NCBI GenBank assembly: GCA_902781315.1
Contig: CACZIT010000001.1
Location: forward strand, 147,679 to 211,678
DNA from: an uncultured Prevotellaceae bacterium
GTDB lineage: Bacteria; Bacteroidota; Bacteroidia; Bacteroidales; Bacteroidaceae
Length of the DNA: 64,000 bases
Direction of reading: 5' to 3'
Part shown: positions 50,336 through 62,551 of the stretch, piece after piece
How positions within the stretch are numbered: position 1 is the stretch's first letter
Layout: each line of letters starts with the position of its first letter
The notes under the pieces: model-generated
What the model was told of the DNA's origin: nothing
The model's input: only the letters and a program-made list of their open reading frames with translations
Databases searched by the model: none
Translations under genes and position numbers: made by a program

Positions 50336-53080
50336 ATGCGACGATTATCAACCTTTTGCCTGCTGCTGACCCTCAGCCTCGCCATGCAGGCACAGCAGTG
50401 GCCAGAAGCCAAACCCGAAGCACGAGCCGGACTGCGCTGGTGGTGGCTGGGCTCGGCTGTCAACGAGAATGACCTGCGCTGGAACCTGCAGCAGTACAGC
50501 CGTGCCGGAGCCGGAGCGGTGGAGATTACCCCCATCTACGGCGTGCAGGGCAACGACGCAAATAACATTCCCTTCCTCTCCGACCGCTACATGGAGGTGC
50601 TGCGCTTCGTCATGTCCGAAGCGCAGCGCGACAGCATCGAGGTCGACATGGCTACGGGCACGGGCTGGCCGTTCGGCGGGCCGTGGGTGCCGCTGGAAGA
50701 ATCGGCCTGCCGGGCAGTGTTTGTTGAAAAGGCGTTCACGGGCAACAGCATCACCCATCTCGACATTCTCCCCAATGAAAAGGATCGTAAGAACAGCGTT
50801 CTGCAGAAGGTGATGCTCTATGGCGGCGACGCTGTGGCTATCGACGTTACTGATTGCGCCCACGAAGGCCTCCTCACCTGGAAAGCCTCCAAGGAGCAGC
50901 AGTCCCTGCTCGGCGGCGAGACATCGGAGAAGAAAATCGTTGCCCTTTATATTAAATATGGCATCATGCGCGTGAAGCGCGCTGCACCCGGTGGCGAAGG
51001 GCTGGTCGTCGACCATTTCGACCGACAGGCCGTGGCCAACTACCTCAGCCACATCAGCGATGCCTTCGACCGCACGCATACCCCTTACCCCCACACCTTC
51101 TTCAACGACAGCTACGAAGTGGCCGACGGCAACTGGACGCCCCGCCTGCTCGAGGAGTTTCAGAAGCGGCGCGGCTATCGGCTGGAGGACCATCTGCCGG
51201 AGTTGCTGCACCCTGCAGCCCTTTCGCCTCTCTCCGACTATCGCGAGACACTCGCCGAACTGCTGCTCGAGAACTTCACGGAGCAATGGACGGCCTGGGC
51301 CCACGCACACGGTGCCATCACGCGCAACCAGGCGCACGGCTCGCCAGCCAACCTCATCGACTGTTATGCCGCGGTGGACATCCCGGAGATTGAGGGCTTC
51401 GGTCTCTCCGACTTTGGCATCAAGGGCCTGCGCCGCGACCCGGGCATGACGCGCAAGAACGACTCCGACCTGTCGATGCTGAAGTATGCCTCGTCGGCAG
51501 CCCACGTCACCGGCAAGCCGTTCACCTCGAGCGAGACCTTCACCTGGCTCACCGAGCACTTCCGCACGTCGCTCTCGCAAATGAAGCCCGACCTCGACCT
51601 GATGTTCTGTTCGGGCGTGAACCACATGTTCTTCCACGGCGCATGCTACACGCCGAAAGACGATCCCTGGCCGGGCTGGAAGTTCTATGCCTCCGTCGAC
51701 ATGAGCCCTACGAACAGCATCTGGCGCGACGCCCCGTTCCTGATGAAGTACATTGAGCGCTGCCAGAGTTTCCTGCAACTGGGCCAGCCCGACAACGACT
51801 TCCTCGTCTTCCTGCCCGTGCGCGATATGTGGGCTGAGCGCGGTGCCCGTCCTGTCGATGGCGACAAGTGGCCCACGGGACAGCCCATGCGTCACGACCT
51901 GCTCATGCAGTTCAGCATTCACAACATGGCGAAGCGTGCCCCGGAGTTCATCAAGAGCGTGTTGAAGATCGACAGCCTCGGCTACGACTGCGACTACATC
52001 AGCGAGCGCCTGCTGCAGGACGTCGTGCTCAGCGCCGACGGCCGCCTCGTCACCAAGGCCGGCACTCGCTACAAGGCACTCATCATCCCCACCGGCACCA
52101 CCATCACACCGGCCCTCGCCACCATCCTGAAGCGCCTTACGCCGCTGGTGGTCTATGGCGAGGATGCAGCCGAGATGGCCCGCCATGCCACCCCCGAGCG
52201 GCTGAAGACCGACCTCGGCCTGCACATGATACGCCGCAGCAACGAGAGTGGCCATCACTACTTCATCGCCAACCTCTCGCCCAACGACGTTGATGCCTGC
52301 GTGCCCCTTTCTGTAGCAGCCGGCAGCGCCACCTGGTTCGACCCAATGACGGGTGACATCCGTCCGGCCGACATGACACAAGACGGCCTCCGCATCCGCC
52401 TGCGCTCAGGGGAGTCGAGGATACTGCAGACCAAGCAGCCCCCCCAGCCCCTCCTGGGCCTCTCCCCCAGCCCCTCCCCCAAAGGGAGGGTAGCTTTGGA
52501 GGGGAGTAATATCCCTCTGCAGCAAGAATCTCCGCATAAAAGAGTAACTACTCCCCTCCCTGATAGGGAGGGGCAGGGGGAGAGTCTGGAGAGTCTGTCG
52601 GTTGAGGGGTTTGAAGGTTGGACCATTTCACTCGGCTCTGAGTCTTTCCGCCTCGACTCGCTGCAGACGTGGGAATCGTTGTCCGACTCTGCTGCCGTGT
52701 TCATGGGCACAGGCACCTATACCACCACCTTCCGCATCTCTCGCAAGCAGGCCCGCCAGCACTGGCTCATCGACCTCGGCGACGTGCGCGAGTCGGCTCG
52801 AGTGTATATCAACGGGCAGTTCATCGGCTGTGCGTGGGCGGTGCCGTTCATCCTCGACTGCCGCAACACACTGCGTAAAGGCAAAAACGAGCTCCGCATC
52901 GAGGTGACTAACCTGCCTGCCAACCGCATTGCCGACCTCGACCGCCGTGGCGTGAAGTGGCGCAAGTTCAACGAGATCAATGTCGTCGACCTGAACTACA
53001 AACGCACTACCTACGAACACTGGGCACCCGTTCCCAGCGGACTGCGTACCCCCGTGCGTCTCATTCCTGCTGCTGATTGA
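50336..53080 (+). CDS. GH106-like alpha-L-rhamnosidase family protein, secreted
   Basis: Large secreted glycosidase of about 914 residues. Signal peptide (1-20), then ARAGLRWWWLGSAVNENDLRWNLQQYSRAGAGAVEITPIYGV, the start I associate with GH106 rhamnosidases. The catalytic part runs to about 690 (EVDMATGTGWPFGGPW, HTFFNDSYEVADGNWTP). The C-terminal GH2-type sandwich (about 775-910: RVYINGQFIGCAWAVPFILD, LRIEVTNLPANRIADLDRRGVKWRKFNEINVVDLNY) closes it. Two family A elements are read in frame as a linker between these parts (about 701-752). I chose the ATG at 50336 for its signal peptide. GH106 with rhamnose as substrate is likely, not proven. Confidence 0.8.
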   Translation: MRRLSTFCLLLTLSLAMQAQQWPEAKPEARAGLRWWWLGSAVNENDLRWNLQQYSRAGAGAVEITPIYGVQGNDANNIPFLSDRYMEVLRFVMSEAQRDSIEVDMATGTGWPFGGPWVPLEESACRAVFVEKAFTGNSITHLDILPNEKDRKNSVLQKVMLYGGDAVAIDVTDCAHEGLLTWKASKEQQSLLGGETSEKKIVALYIKYGIMRVKRAAPGGEGLVVDHFDRQAVANYLSHISDAFDRTHTPYPHTFFNDSYEVADGNWTPRLLEEFQKRRGYRLEDHLPELLHPAALSPLSDYRETLAELLLENFTEQWTAWAHAHGAITRNQAHGSPANLIDCYAAVDIPEIEGFGLSDFGIKGLRRDPGMTRKNDSDLSMLKYASSAAHVTGKPFTSSETFTWLTEHFRTSLSQMKPDLDLMFCSGVNHMFFHGACYTPKDDPWPGWKFYASVDMSPTNSIWRDAPFLMKYIERCQSFLQLGQPDNDFLVFLPVRDMWAERGARPVDGDKWPTGQPMRHDLLMQFSIHNMAKRAPEFIKSVLKIDSLGYDCDYISERLLQDVVLSADGRLVTKAGTRYKALIIPTGTTITPALATILKRLTPLVVYGEDAAEMARHATPERLKTDLGLHMIRRSNESGHHYFIANLSPNDVDACVPLSVAAGSATWFDPMTGDIRPADMTQDGLRIRLRSGESRILQTKQPPQPLLGLSPSPSPKGRVALEGSNIPLQQESPHKRVTTPLPDREGQGESLESLSVEGFEGWTISLGSESFRLDSLQTWESLSDSAAVFMGTGTYTTTFRISRKQARQHWLIDLGDVRESARVYINGQFIGCAWAVPFILDCRNTLRKGKNELRIEVTNLPANRIADLDRRGVKWRKFNEINVVDLNYKRTTYEHWAPVPSGLRTPVRLIPAAD
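52437..52505. repeat. family A elements (double) inside the GH106 gene
   Basis: CCCCCCCAGCCCCTCC ... CCCCCAGCCCCTCCCCC then AAAGGGAGGG, read as QPPQPLLGLSPSPSPKGR in the linker. Confidence 0.82.
52548..52590. repeat. family A element, opposite orientation, inside the GH106 gene
   Basis: ACTCCCCTCCCTGATAGGGAGGGG then CAGGGGGAG, read as TPLPDREGQGES. Its orientation is opposite to the copy at 52437. Confidence 0.82.
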
Positions 53081-53083
53081 AGA

Positions 53084-53207
53084 GGAAAATGAGTTGATTT
53101 CGTCAGGAAAACAACTTGTTTTATCAGGCAAAACAACTGAATTTGTAAACCAAAACAACTGAATTTGCAAACACATCTGAATTTGCAAACACATCTGAAT
53201 TTGCAAA
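53084..53207. repeat. 22-base-period intergenic array (4 units plus two of 18)
   Basis: Units start at 53084, 53106, 53128 and 53150 (GGAAAACAACTTGTTTTATC, GCAAAACAACTGAATTTGTA type), then two identical 18-base units CACATCTGAATTTGCAAA. It begins three bases after the GH106 stop. Confidence 0.82.
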
Positions 53208-53210
53208 ACA

Positions 53211-53248
53211 AAATGGGCGGTATTCCTCAACGGAACCGCCCATTTTTT
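53211..53248 (+). terminator. rho-independent terminator after the GH106 gene
   Basis: 11-base stem AAATGGGCGGT / ACCGCCCATTT and a T-run, directly after the 22-base array. Confidence 0.9.
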
Positions 53249-53255
53249 GTGCTCT

Positions 53256-53411
53256 GACCTCTGAGAGGTCGCACAGCAGCGATGTATCAAGCAGATGAAT
53301 TGGCATTTCAGGTTGTTGTGCGTCCCCTTTGGGGGACGATGAGTTAGTGTTTACCCATCCCCCGCAGGTCAAGACCTGCGGTTACCATAGTGTGACCTCA
53401 GAGAGGTCGTT
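53256..53411. repeat. run of short perfect palindromes in the GH106-GH53 gap
   Basis: GACCTCTGAGAGGTC (53257-53271), GTCCCCTTTGGGGGAC (about 53323-53338), CCGCAGGTCAAGACCTGCGG (53363-53382) and GACCTCAGAGAGGTC (53396-53410). No gene is seen in the gap 53081-53444. Confidence 0.75.
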
Positions 53412-53444
53412 GTGCCATCTGATATATTATTCCCCAATAAGATG

Positions 53445-54614
53445 CTATTGCTTGAGCATCTTCTTTCCTTCGACGATACAGATGCCTTTCTGGCTCTCGC
53501 TCTTCACGCGGCGGCCGGAAAGGTCGTAGACAGCTGCTGCCTCGCGGCTCGTGGGCAGGGTGGCAATGGCGGTAGCTTCGCTGTTGAAAGGCGACAGCGC
53601 CTTGCTGGGCTTGCCTTCCGACGTGAACGCACCTTTGCCGTAAGCGTTCCATCCGAGTTTCGAGTAGTAGGCAGGCTTCCACCAGCCGTAGACCTCCGGC
53701 TCCCAGTAGAAGATGCCGGCGCACTGCTCCAGCGACTGCGTCTTTGCGAATAGGTCGGTCATCACCTGTTCGGCCAGCGACTCGTTGGAGGCTGAGTAGC
53801 CCGTCTCGACAATCATCACCGGCACGCCGAACGTCTGGCCGAGCGACTTCACGTTGTTGGCCGTCTTCGTATTCTCGTTTTTCCAATTGCTCTCGGGGTA
53901 GTGCGACAGTCCTATCATATCGAACTTGCCGCCGGCAGCCTTGAACTCGCGGTAGAACCACGCGTTGTCGTCGGGACCCTTGTCGATGTGCACGATCACC
54001 TTTGCCTCGGGCAGCACCTCGTGAACGGCCTCATAACCGGCATTGCTCAGCGCGACGTAGCCCGTATAGCGGGCCGAGCCCGACTTGTTCCAGTCTATTT
54101 TTCCGTTGTCCCAGACCATGCCCTGCCGCGTCTCGTTGCCCACCTGCACCCAACGGGGCTCTATGCCCTCGTCTTTCAGTGCCTGCAGCACGTCGCGCGT
54201 GTGGTCGGCCACGGCTTTCTTCAGTTCGTCCATCGAGTAGCCGGCCCATGCCGACGGCTTGTCCTGGCGACCAGGATCGGCAAAGAAGTCGCTGTAGTGG
54301 AAGTCGATGAGCAGGCTCAGTCCCTGCTGGTGGGCGCGTCGGGCCTTGGCCAGCACGTCGGCCTTGTCGCACCATGCGCCGTAGGCCTTCTCAGGGTTCA
54401 CCCACACGCGCAGGCGGATGGCGTTCATGCCAATCTGCTTCATCAGCGCCATCATCTCGGTCTCCTCGCCGGCGGCGTTGTAGAATCGTTTGCCGTCGGC
54501 TTCCATCTCGCTACACCAGCTGACGTCGGCACCGCAGGCAAATGGGTCGGCGGTTTGTGCCCCGGCCGAAATGGCGGGCAGCAGGGTCAGCAAGGCTAAG
54601 AAATATTTTTTCAT
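53445..54614 (-). CDS. GH53 endo-beta-1,4-galactanase, secreted, with C-terminal sorting-type tail
   Basis: Endo-enzyme cutting beta-1,4-galactan side chains of pectin. 389 residues: signal peptide (1-19), then a GH53 barrel with CGADVSWCSEMEADG, MNAIRLRVWVNPEKAYG, LLIDFHYSDFFADPGRQDKP, WVQVGNETRQGM (acid/base E161) and VPVMIVETGYS (nucleophile E270). The tail VYDLSGRRVKSESQKGICIVEGKKMLK is of the same kind as that of the GH5 protein at 3.8 kb. With the GH106 and GH2 enzymes it points to pectin side-chain use. The AT-rich region upstream (54615-54682) probably holds its promoter. Confidence 0.92.
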   Translation of the reverse strand: MKKYFLALLTLLPAISAGAQTADPFACGADVSWCSEMEADGKRFYNAAGEETEMMALMKQIGMNAIRLRVWVNPEKAYGAWCDKADVLAKARRAHQQGLSLLIDFHYSDFFADPGRQDKPSAWAGYSMDELKKAVADHTRDVLQALKDEGIEPRWVQVGNETRQGMVWDNGKIDWNKSGSARYTGYVALSNAGYEAVHEVLPEAKVIVHIDKGPDDNAWFYREFKAAGGKFDMIGLSHYPESNWKNENTKTANNVKSLGQTFGVPVMIVETGYSASNESLAEQVMTDLFAKTQSLEQCAGIFYWEPEVYGWWKPAYYSKLGWNAYGKGAFTSEGKPSKALSPFNSEATAIATLPTSREAAAVYDLSGRRVKSESQKGICIVEGKKMLKQ

Positions 54615-54682
54615 TGTCTTCGAAAATTTAGGTTGTATGGTCTTTGTTATTTACAAATGCAAAATGATAAAGATAAAACGGG

Positions 54683-55635
54683 CTAGAATGTCGACCTGAC
54701 GATGAGGCTGATGTCGTCGGGGCGGCCCATTGTATAATAATGGATGGCGGGTACACCGTGGGCTATCAGGTCCTGACTCTGGCTGATACACCACTCCGTG
54801 CCTACTTTTCGTGCGTCGTCGGGATGGCGGCGCAGGTTCTCGACCAGCGGCTGTGGCAGGTCGATGTGGAAGGTGCGCGGCAGCATGTTGACCTGTCGCG
54901 GGGTGGTGATAGGCTTCAGACCCGGGATGATGGGCACGCTGATGCCTGCCTGCTGGCATGCGTCGCGGAAACGGTAGAAGGCCTCGTTGGAGTAGAACAT
55001 CTGGGTGACCACGTAGTCGGCCCCGGCCTCCACCTTGCGGCGCAGGTTCTCGATGTCGGTCTCCATATTGGCGGCCTCGAAATGCTTCTCGGGATAGCCG
55101 GCTACGCCCACGCAGAAAGTGTGGTCGGTAGCTGTTGTCTTGATGTTGGGGTCGAGGTATTCGCCACGGTTCAGGCTGGCGATGGCCGTCACCAGTTCGT
55201 TGGTGTGTACGAAGCCGTCGCGCTCGGGAATGAAGACTCGCTGCCCGGGCAGGGCGTCGCCGCGCAGTGCCATGACGTTCTCGATGCCAAGGAAGCGCAG
55301 GTCGAGCAGTTCGCTCTCCACATGGTGGCGCGAGGCCCCGCCGCAGATGACGTGGGGCACAATCTGCACCTGTGGGAAGCGGCGCATCACAGCCGCCACG
55401 ATGGCGATGGTCGACGGGCGCTTCGAGAGTGTGAGCTTCGTGAAGGTGCCGTCGGCATTGGGATGATACTCCACCTCGTCGCGGTGGCAAGTGATGTTGA
55501 TGAAAGGCGGTGCCAGTTGCATGAGTGGCTCAATGATGTTGTAGAGTCGCTCGGCGTCGGTGCCCTTCAGAGGGGGAACAATCTCGAACGAGGCAAACGG
55601 CTGCCCCTGGCGTTGGTTGATGATGTCGATAACCT

Positions 55636-55639
<4 letters not shown>
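54683..55639 (-). CDS. metF: 5,10-methylenetetrahydrofolate reductase
   Basis: FAD enzyme making 5-methyltetrahydrofolate, the methyl donor for MetH. The start is MKVIDIINQRQGQPFASFEIVPP at 55639; the longer frame upstream runs antisense to nothing and lies within metH. SFEIVPP holds the catalytic Glu (about 19), followed by INITCHRDEVEY, RGDALPG and GVAGYPEKHFEA. 318 residues, the usual size. The ATG overlaps the metH stop by four bases (ATGA), so the two enzymes of methionine methyl transfer are coupled. Confidence 0.94.
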
Positions 55640-59163
<3,524 letters not shown>

Positions 59164-59180
59164 AAAAAACTAATACCCAA

Positions 59181-59322
59181 ATTACCCGCGCCACCGGCGC
59201 CTTACCCGCGCCGAAGGCTCTATTACACGACGCGTAGCGTCCTTACCCGTTGCGCAGCAACCTTACACGCGCCACCGGCGCCTTACACGACGCGCAGCGT
59301 CCTTACACAGCGCCGAAGGCGC
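59181..59322. repeat. 20-base hairpin array between lptD and metH (7 units)
   Basis: Seven units of 20-21 bases, each TTAC(A/C)C plus a short hairpin (GCGCCaccGGCGC, GACGCgtaGCGTC, GTTGCgcaGCAAC and so on). Stems differ but pair. It lies between the lptD stop and the metH start. Confidence 0.88.
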
Positions 59323-62300
59323 CTAATACCATTGCACGGCATTCGAGTAGCCCGAGCGCTTGTCGTATTTCAGTGCGTCGGTCAGTGTCGAGGCGTTGCA
59401 GCGGAACGTGAAGTTGTAGCTCGTGTAGGGGGCCAGCACCACCGAGCACGACATGTTGAAGCAGTGCAGGTCGCGCTGCAGCGAGGCTGTGGTCATCGAA
59501 ATCTTCTTGTTCTCAAAGTCGTAGCCCGACGAGAACGCGATGTTCCAGCCCTCCGACAGGCGTATGTTGCCGCTCAAGTTCAGCGTTTGTGTCAGTTTAT
59601 ACGGGTAGCGCATGGTCTTCTTGTTGAACTTCTCGGCATCCTGGTTCTCGCGCATGGTGATACCGTAGCCGATGGTCAGCGACCAAGGCATCGAGAACGT
59701 CATGTAGCCGTCGTCGTCGGTCTGCGCCTTGCTGCCGCTCTTGCGGCTGGCGTTGCGCTGGCCCTTCACCATCGTATCGTCGATGTTCGACTCGCGGTCG
59801 GTGTCGATGCCTTCTTCGTCCTCTTCTTCTTCCTTCTCTTCGTCCTTGTTCTTACCGCCGAAGAGTTTCTTCAGTTTCTCGGGGTTCAGCGTGTAGGAAA
59901 TGTTCTGCGACATGCCCTGGAAGCGGCCGAAGCGACCATAGCCATACTCCGTGTGGGTGCCCAGGTAGGGACGTCCGTTCTCGTCCAGTTCGTAGGCATA
60001 GGTGGCGAAGACGGCATTCAGGTTGAACGTGTAGCTCTTCGTCAGTTTCAGTCGCAGGCGCATGTTCAGATCGCTCAGCGGGCGCACCTTCGCCGCCATG
60101 TTGTACGACATCGCCACGCCCAGTTCGTCTATCAGGCTGATCTTCTTGTAGTCCACCGTGTCGCTGTCGCCGGCCTTGATCTTCATCTCCAGGTTGTTCG
60201 ACAGGTCTACTGAGATGCTACCCGTGCGACCCTTGCCCGGTATGCCGTACATGCCGTTCTGGAAGGGCGAATACTGCACCAGCGACACGTTGCCGTAGGC
60301 GTCGGTCTTCTGGTAGGTCTCGTAGAAGCCGTAGCGCGAGGCACTGAAGTCGGGCGCGAAGCTGAACGACACCTGCGGCGTCAGCACGTGGCGTATGCGG
60401 TCCACCTTGTCGCCGAAGATTTTCCTGTTCGGGATGAAGAAACCGTAGAGCTTCGTCGAGGCCGACAGCGAGAGATTCCAGTTGTAGACGTTGTGCAGTC
60501 CGTACACCGTGTCGCACACCTCGCGCTGCGCGGCGTCGTCCCACGAACGCACGACCTTCGACATGTACATGCGGTCGGTGAAGTTGAACGACGGGTTCAC
60601 GTTCAGGTAGTCGAACAGCGTGAACGAGCCGCTGATGGGTATCTGGTGCTGCATGCCGTTGCGCCAGTCCTTCACCAGGCTCGACTTCAGCACTTTGTTC
60701 TCCTTCGTCGTGATGGAGTTCGATATCTGGCCGGTGTAGCTCATCGATATTTTCTCATACCAGCGCTCCTTGCCGGCAGCCTTCTTGCGCTTGAAGGGGT
60801 AGAAGCGCGACAGCGAGATGTTCAGGTCGGGCATGGTCAGCGACACCGTGGTGTCGCGCATGTTTTGCGCCAGGTTGAACGACGACGACAGCGACAGTCC
60901 GATGCTCGAGAATGTCGTGCTCCAGCTCACCGACGACGTGCGTGTAGACTGCGTCATCGCCTGCGGGTTGTACATCGACGTCAGGTTGTTTCTCTCGAAG
61001 CTGCTCGTTGCGAAGTTCACGCTCGCCGACAGCGTGCTGAAGGGGTTGGCCTTCGGGTCCTGGCGGTGGCTCCACTGAATCTTGAAACTCTCCTGCCGCT
61101 GGTAGTCGGGCATGCCCTTGTCGCCGTTGCGCGTGTCCTGATAGCTGAAGAAGAACGAACCGCTGTACTTATAGCGCTTCCGGTAGTTCGACGCGGCACT
61201 CACGCCCCACGAACCCTTTGTGTATATCTCGCCCAGTAGCTTCAGGTCCACCTTGTCGCTGATGGCAAAGTAGTAGCCGCCGTCGCGCAGGTAGAAGCCG
61301 CGCGCACTCTCGTCGCCGTAGGTGGGCATGATGAAGCCGCTCGAGTAGCTCTTCGTGAACGGGAAGAAACCGTAGGGAATGGCCAGTGGCAGCGGCACGT
61401 CGCACACCACCAGATAAGCCGGTCCGAACACCACGTCCTTACCCGGGCGCACCTTCGCGCGTGATAGAGAAATGTAGAAATCGGGATGGTCGGCGTCGCA
61501 CGTGGTGTAGCGGCCCTTCGCCAGATACACCTCGCCCGTGGCCGTGCGCTTCGAGATCTGACTGCGCAGGTAGCCGTCCTCCTGCTCCGTGTACACGTTG
61601 CGAATCAGTCCCTTCTTCGTCTTGAAGTTGAATGCCATCGTGTCGTTCTCGTACACGTCCTCGCCCATCTTGAACACAGGCGTGCCCGTCAGCTCATACT
61701 CCTGTTCGCCCTCGTCGTTAGGCTTCGCGCCTTCCTTCTGCACAGGCTTCAGCGCGCCGGTGGCGTGCACCATGCTCGAGTCCAGACCCATGTAGATCTT
61801 CTCACTCTTCAGGTCGTAGTTCTGGTATTTCACGTTCGACTCACCGTAGAGGTAAGCCATGTTCGTGCCTGCCAGATAGATGATGGAGTCGTTGGCGACA
61901 TATTCCACGGGCGAGTCGATGCCGTTCTTGCGCTGTCGGTTGATGGAGTCCAGGCTGATGGAGTCGTCGATGGCCTTGTTGTGTCTGTACACGGCCAGCT
62001 GCAGCGAGTCCATCTTGGTGGTGTCCACCAGTAGCTCTTCGCCCTGCGAAGAAGGTTGAGGGTTCGCTTCGCTCTGCGAAGCTGGTTGAGAGGGTTGAGA
62101 AAGTGAGTCCCCTTTCTCCCCTCCCTTTAGGGAGGGGTCGGGGGTAGGCTCTTTGGAGGGGTCGGGGGTAGGCTCTTTGGAGGGGTCGGGGGTAGGCTTC
62201 ACCTCCCCTGCAGGGACCTCCTTGGCCTCTGCTTCGTCACTTCCTATGATGTTTCCCAACTCGGAAGTGACGTCCGTCAATGTCTGCTGCAGTCCGTGTC

Positions 62301-62364
62301 GACAGCTGCCCAGCATCATTGCCAGCGCCGCCCACAACAGCAATATCGCAGTCTTTCTTCTCAT
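59323..62364 (-). CDS. lptD: LptD-like outer-membrane LPS assembly protein
   Basis: Large outer-membrane beta-barrel protein (about 1013 residues) of the LptD/OstA type that places LPS in the outer leaflet. The start at 62364 gives MRRKTAILLLWAALAMMLGSC, a signal peptide with a lipobox-like end. Then comes a low-complexity linker (about 53-84) made of family A repeats (KEPTPDPS three times), an OstA-like periplasmic domain (about 150-290: DSIIYLAGTNMAYLYGESNVKYQNYDLKSEKIYMGLDSS) and a long barrel. The barrel contains an acidic insertion (KNKDEEKEEEEDEEG). Two barrel-region Cys are visible near the middle (DAAQREVCDTVYG) and end (CFNMSCS). The promoter lies only a few bases upstream. Confidence 0.82.
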   Translation of the reverse strand: MRRKTAILLLWAALAMMLGSCRHGLQQTLTDVTSELGNIIGSDEAEAKEVPAGEVKPTPDPSKEPTPDPSKEPTPDPSLKGGEKGDSLSQPSQPASQSEANPQPSSQGEELLVDTTKMDSLQLAVYRHNKAIDDSISLDSINRQRKNGIDSPVEYVANDSIIYLAGTNMAYLYGESNVKYQNYDLKSEKIYMGLDSSMVHATGALKPVQKEGAKPNDEGEQEYELTGTPVFKMGEDVYENDTMAFNFKTKKGLIRNVYTEQEDGYLRSQISKRTATGEVYLAKGRYTTCDADHPDFYISLSRAKVRPGKDVVFGPAYLVVCDVPLPLAIPYGFFPFTKSYSSGFIMPTYGDESARGFYLRDGGYYFAISDKVDLKLLGEIYTKGSWGVSAASNYRKRYKYSGSFFFSYQDTRNGDKGMPDYQRQESFKIQWSHRQDPKANPFSTLSASVNFATSSFERNNLTSMYNPQAMTQSTRTSSVSWSTTFSSIGLSLSSSFNLAQNMRDTTVSLTMPDLNISLSRFYPFKRKKAAGKERWYEKISMSYTGQISNSITTKENKVLKSSLVKDWRNGMQHQIPISGSFTLFDYLNVNPSFNFTDRMYMSKVVRSWDDAAQREVCDTVYGLHNVYNWNLSLSASTKLYGFFIPNRKIFGDKVDRIRHVLTPQVSFSFAPDFSASRYGFYETYQKTDAYGNVSLVQYSPFQNGMYGIPGKGRTGSISVDLSNNLEMKIKAGDSDTVDYKKISLIDELGVAMSYNMAAKVRPLSDLNMRLRLKLTKSYTFNLNAVFATYAYELDENGRPYLGTHTEYGYGRFGRFQGMSQNISYTLNPEKLKKLFGGKNKDEEKEEEEDEEGIDTDRESNIDDTMVKGQRNASRKSGSKAQTDDDGYMTFSMPWSLTIGYGITMRENQDAEKFNKKTMRYPYKLTQTLNLSGNIRLSEGWNIAFSSGYDFENKKISMTTASLQRDLHCFNMSCSVVLAPYTSYNFTFRCNASTLTDALKYDKRSGYSNAVQWY
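62113..62205. repeat. family A element with two shortened tandem copies inside lptD
   Basis: CTCCCCTCCCTTTAGGGAGGGG, then three copies of GGAGGGGTCGGGGGTAGGCT separated by TCTTT, in frame in the N-terminal linker. Confidence 0.85.
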
Positions 62365-62373
62365 TTCAGGGTG

Positions 62374-62404
62374 CAAAGGTACGAATAAGTGAGCGAAATA
62401 CAAA
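62374..62404 (-). promoter_or_regulatory. Bacteroidetes-type promoter of lptD
   Basis: On the minus strand TTTG (62404-62401), 19 bases, then TACCTTTG (62381-62374). The expected start near 62370 is only about six bases from the chosen ATG. Confidence 0.7.
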
Positions 62405-62551
62405 GGAAAAAACATTTTTTTACTTTGCATTTCCGAGCGGAAGTACCTTCGGCGCAGTCAAAGGTAGTGCAAATCGAAGACAATACATTTAGAGCCCCTT
62501 TTAGGGGCGGCTATAATGCAGGGTGTTTTTATTGTTAAGATGCAGCCTACA

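Noticed and set aside
59164-59180. Cobalamin riboswitch upstream of metH
   Set aside because: The upstream 160 bases contain only hairpin units and no B12-box-like sequence that I can see.
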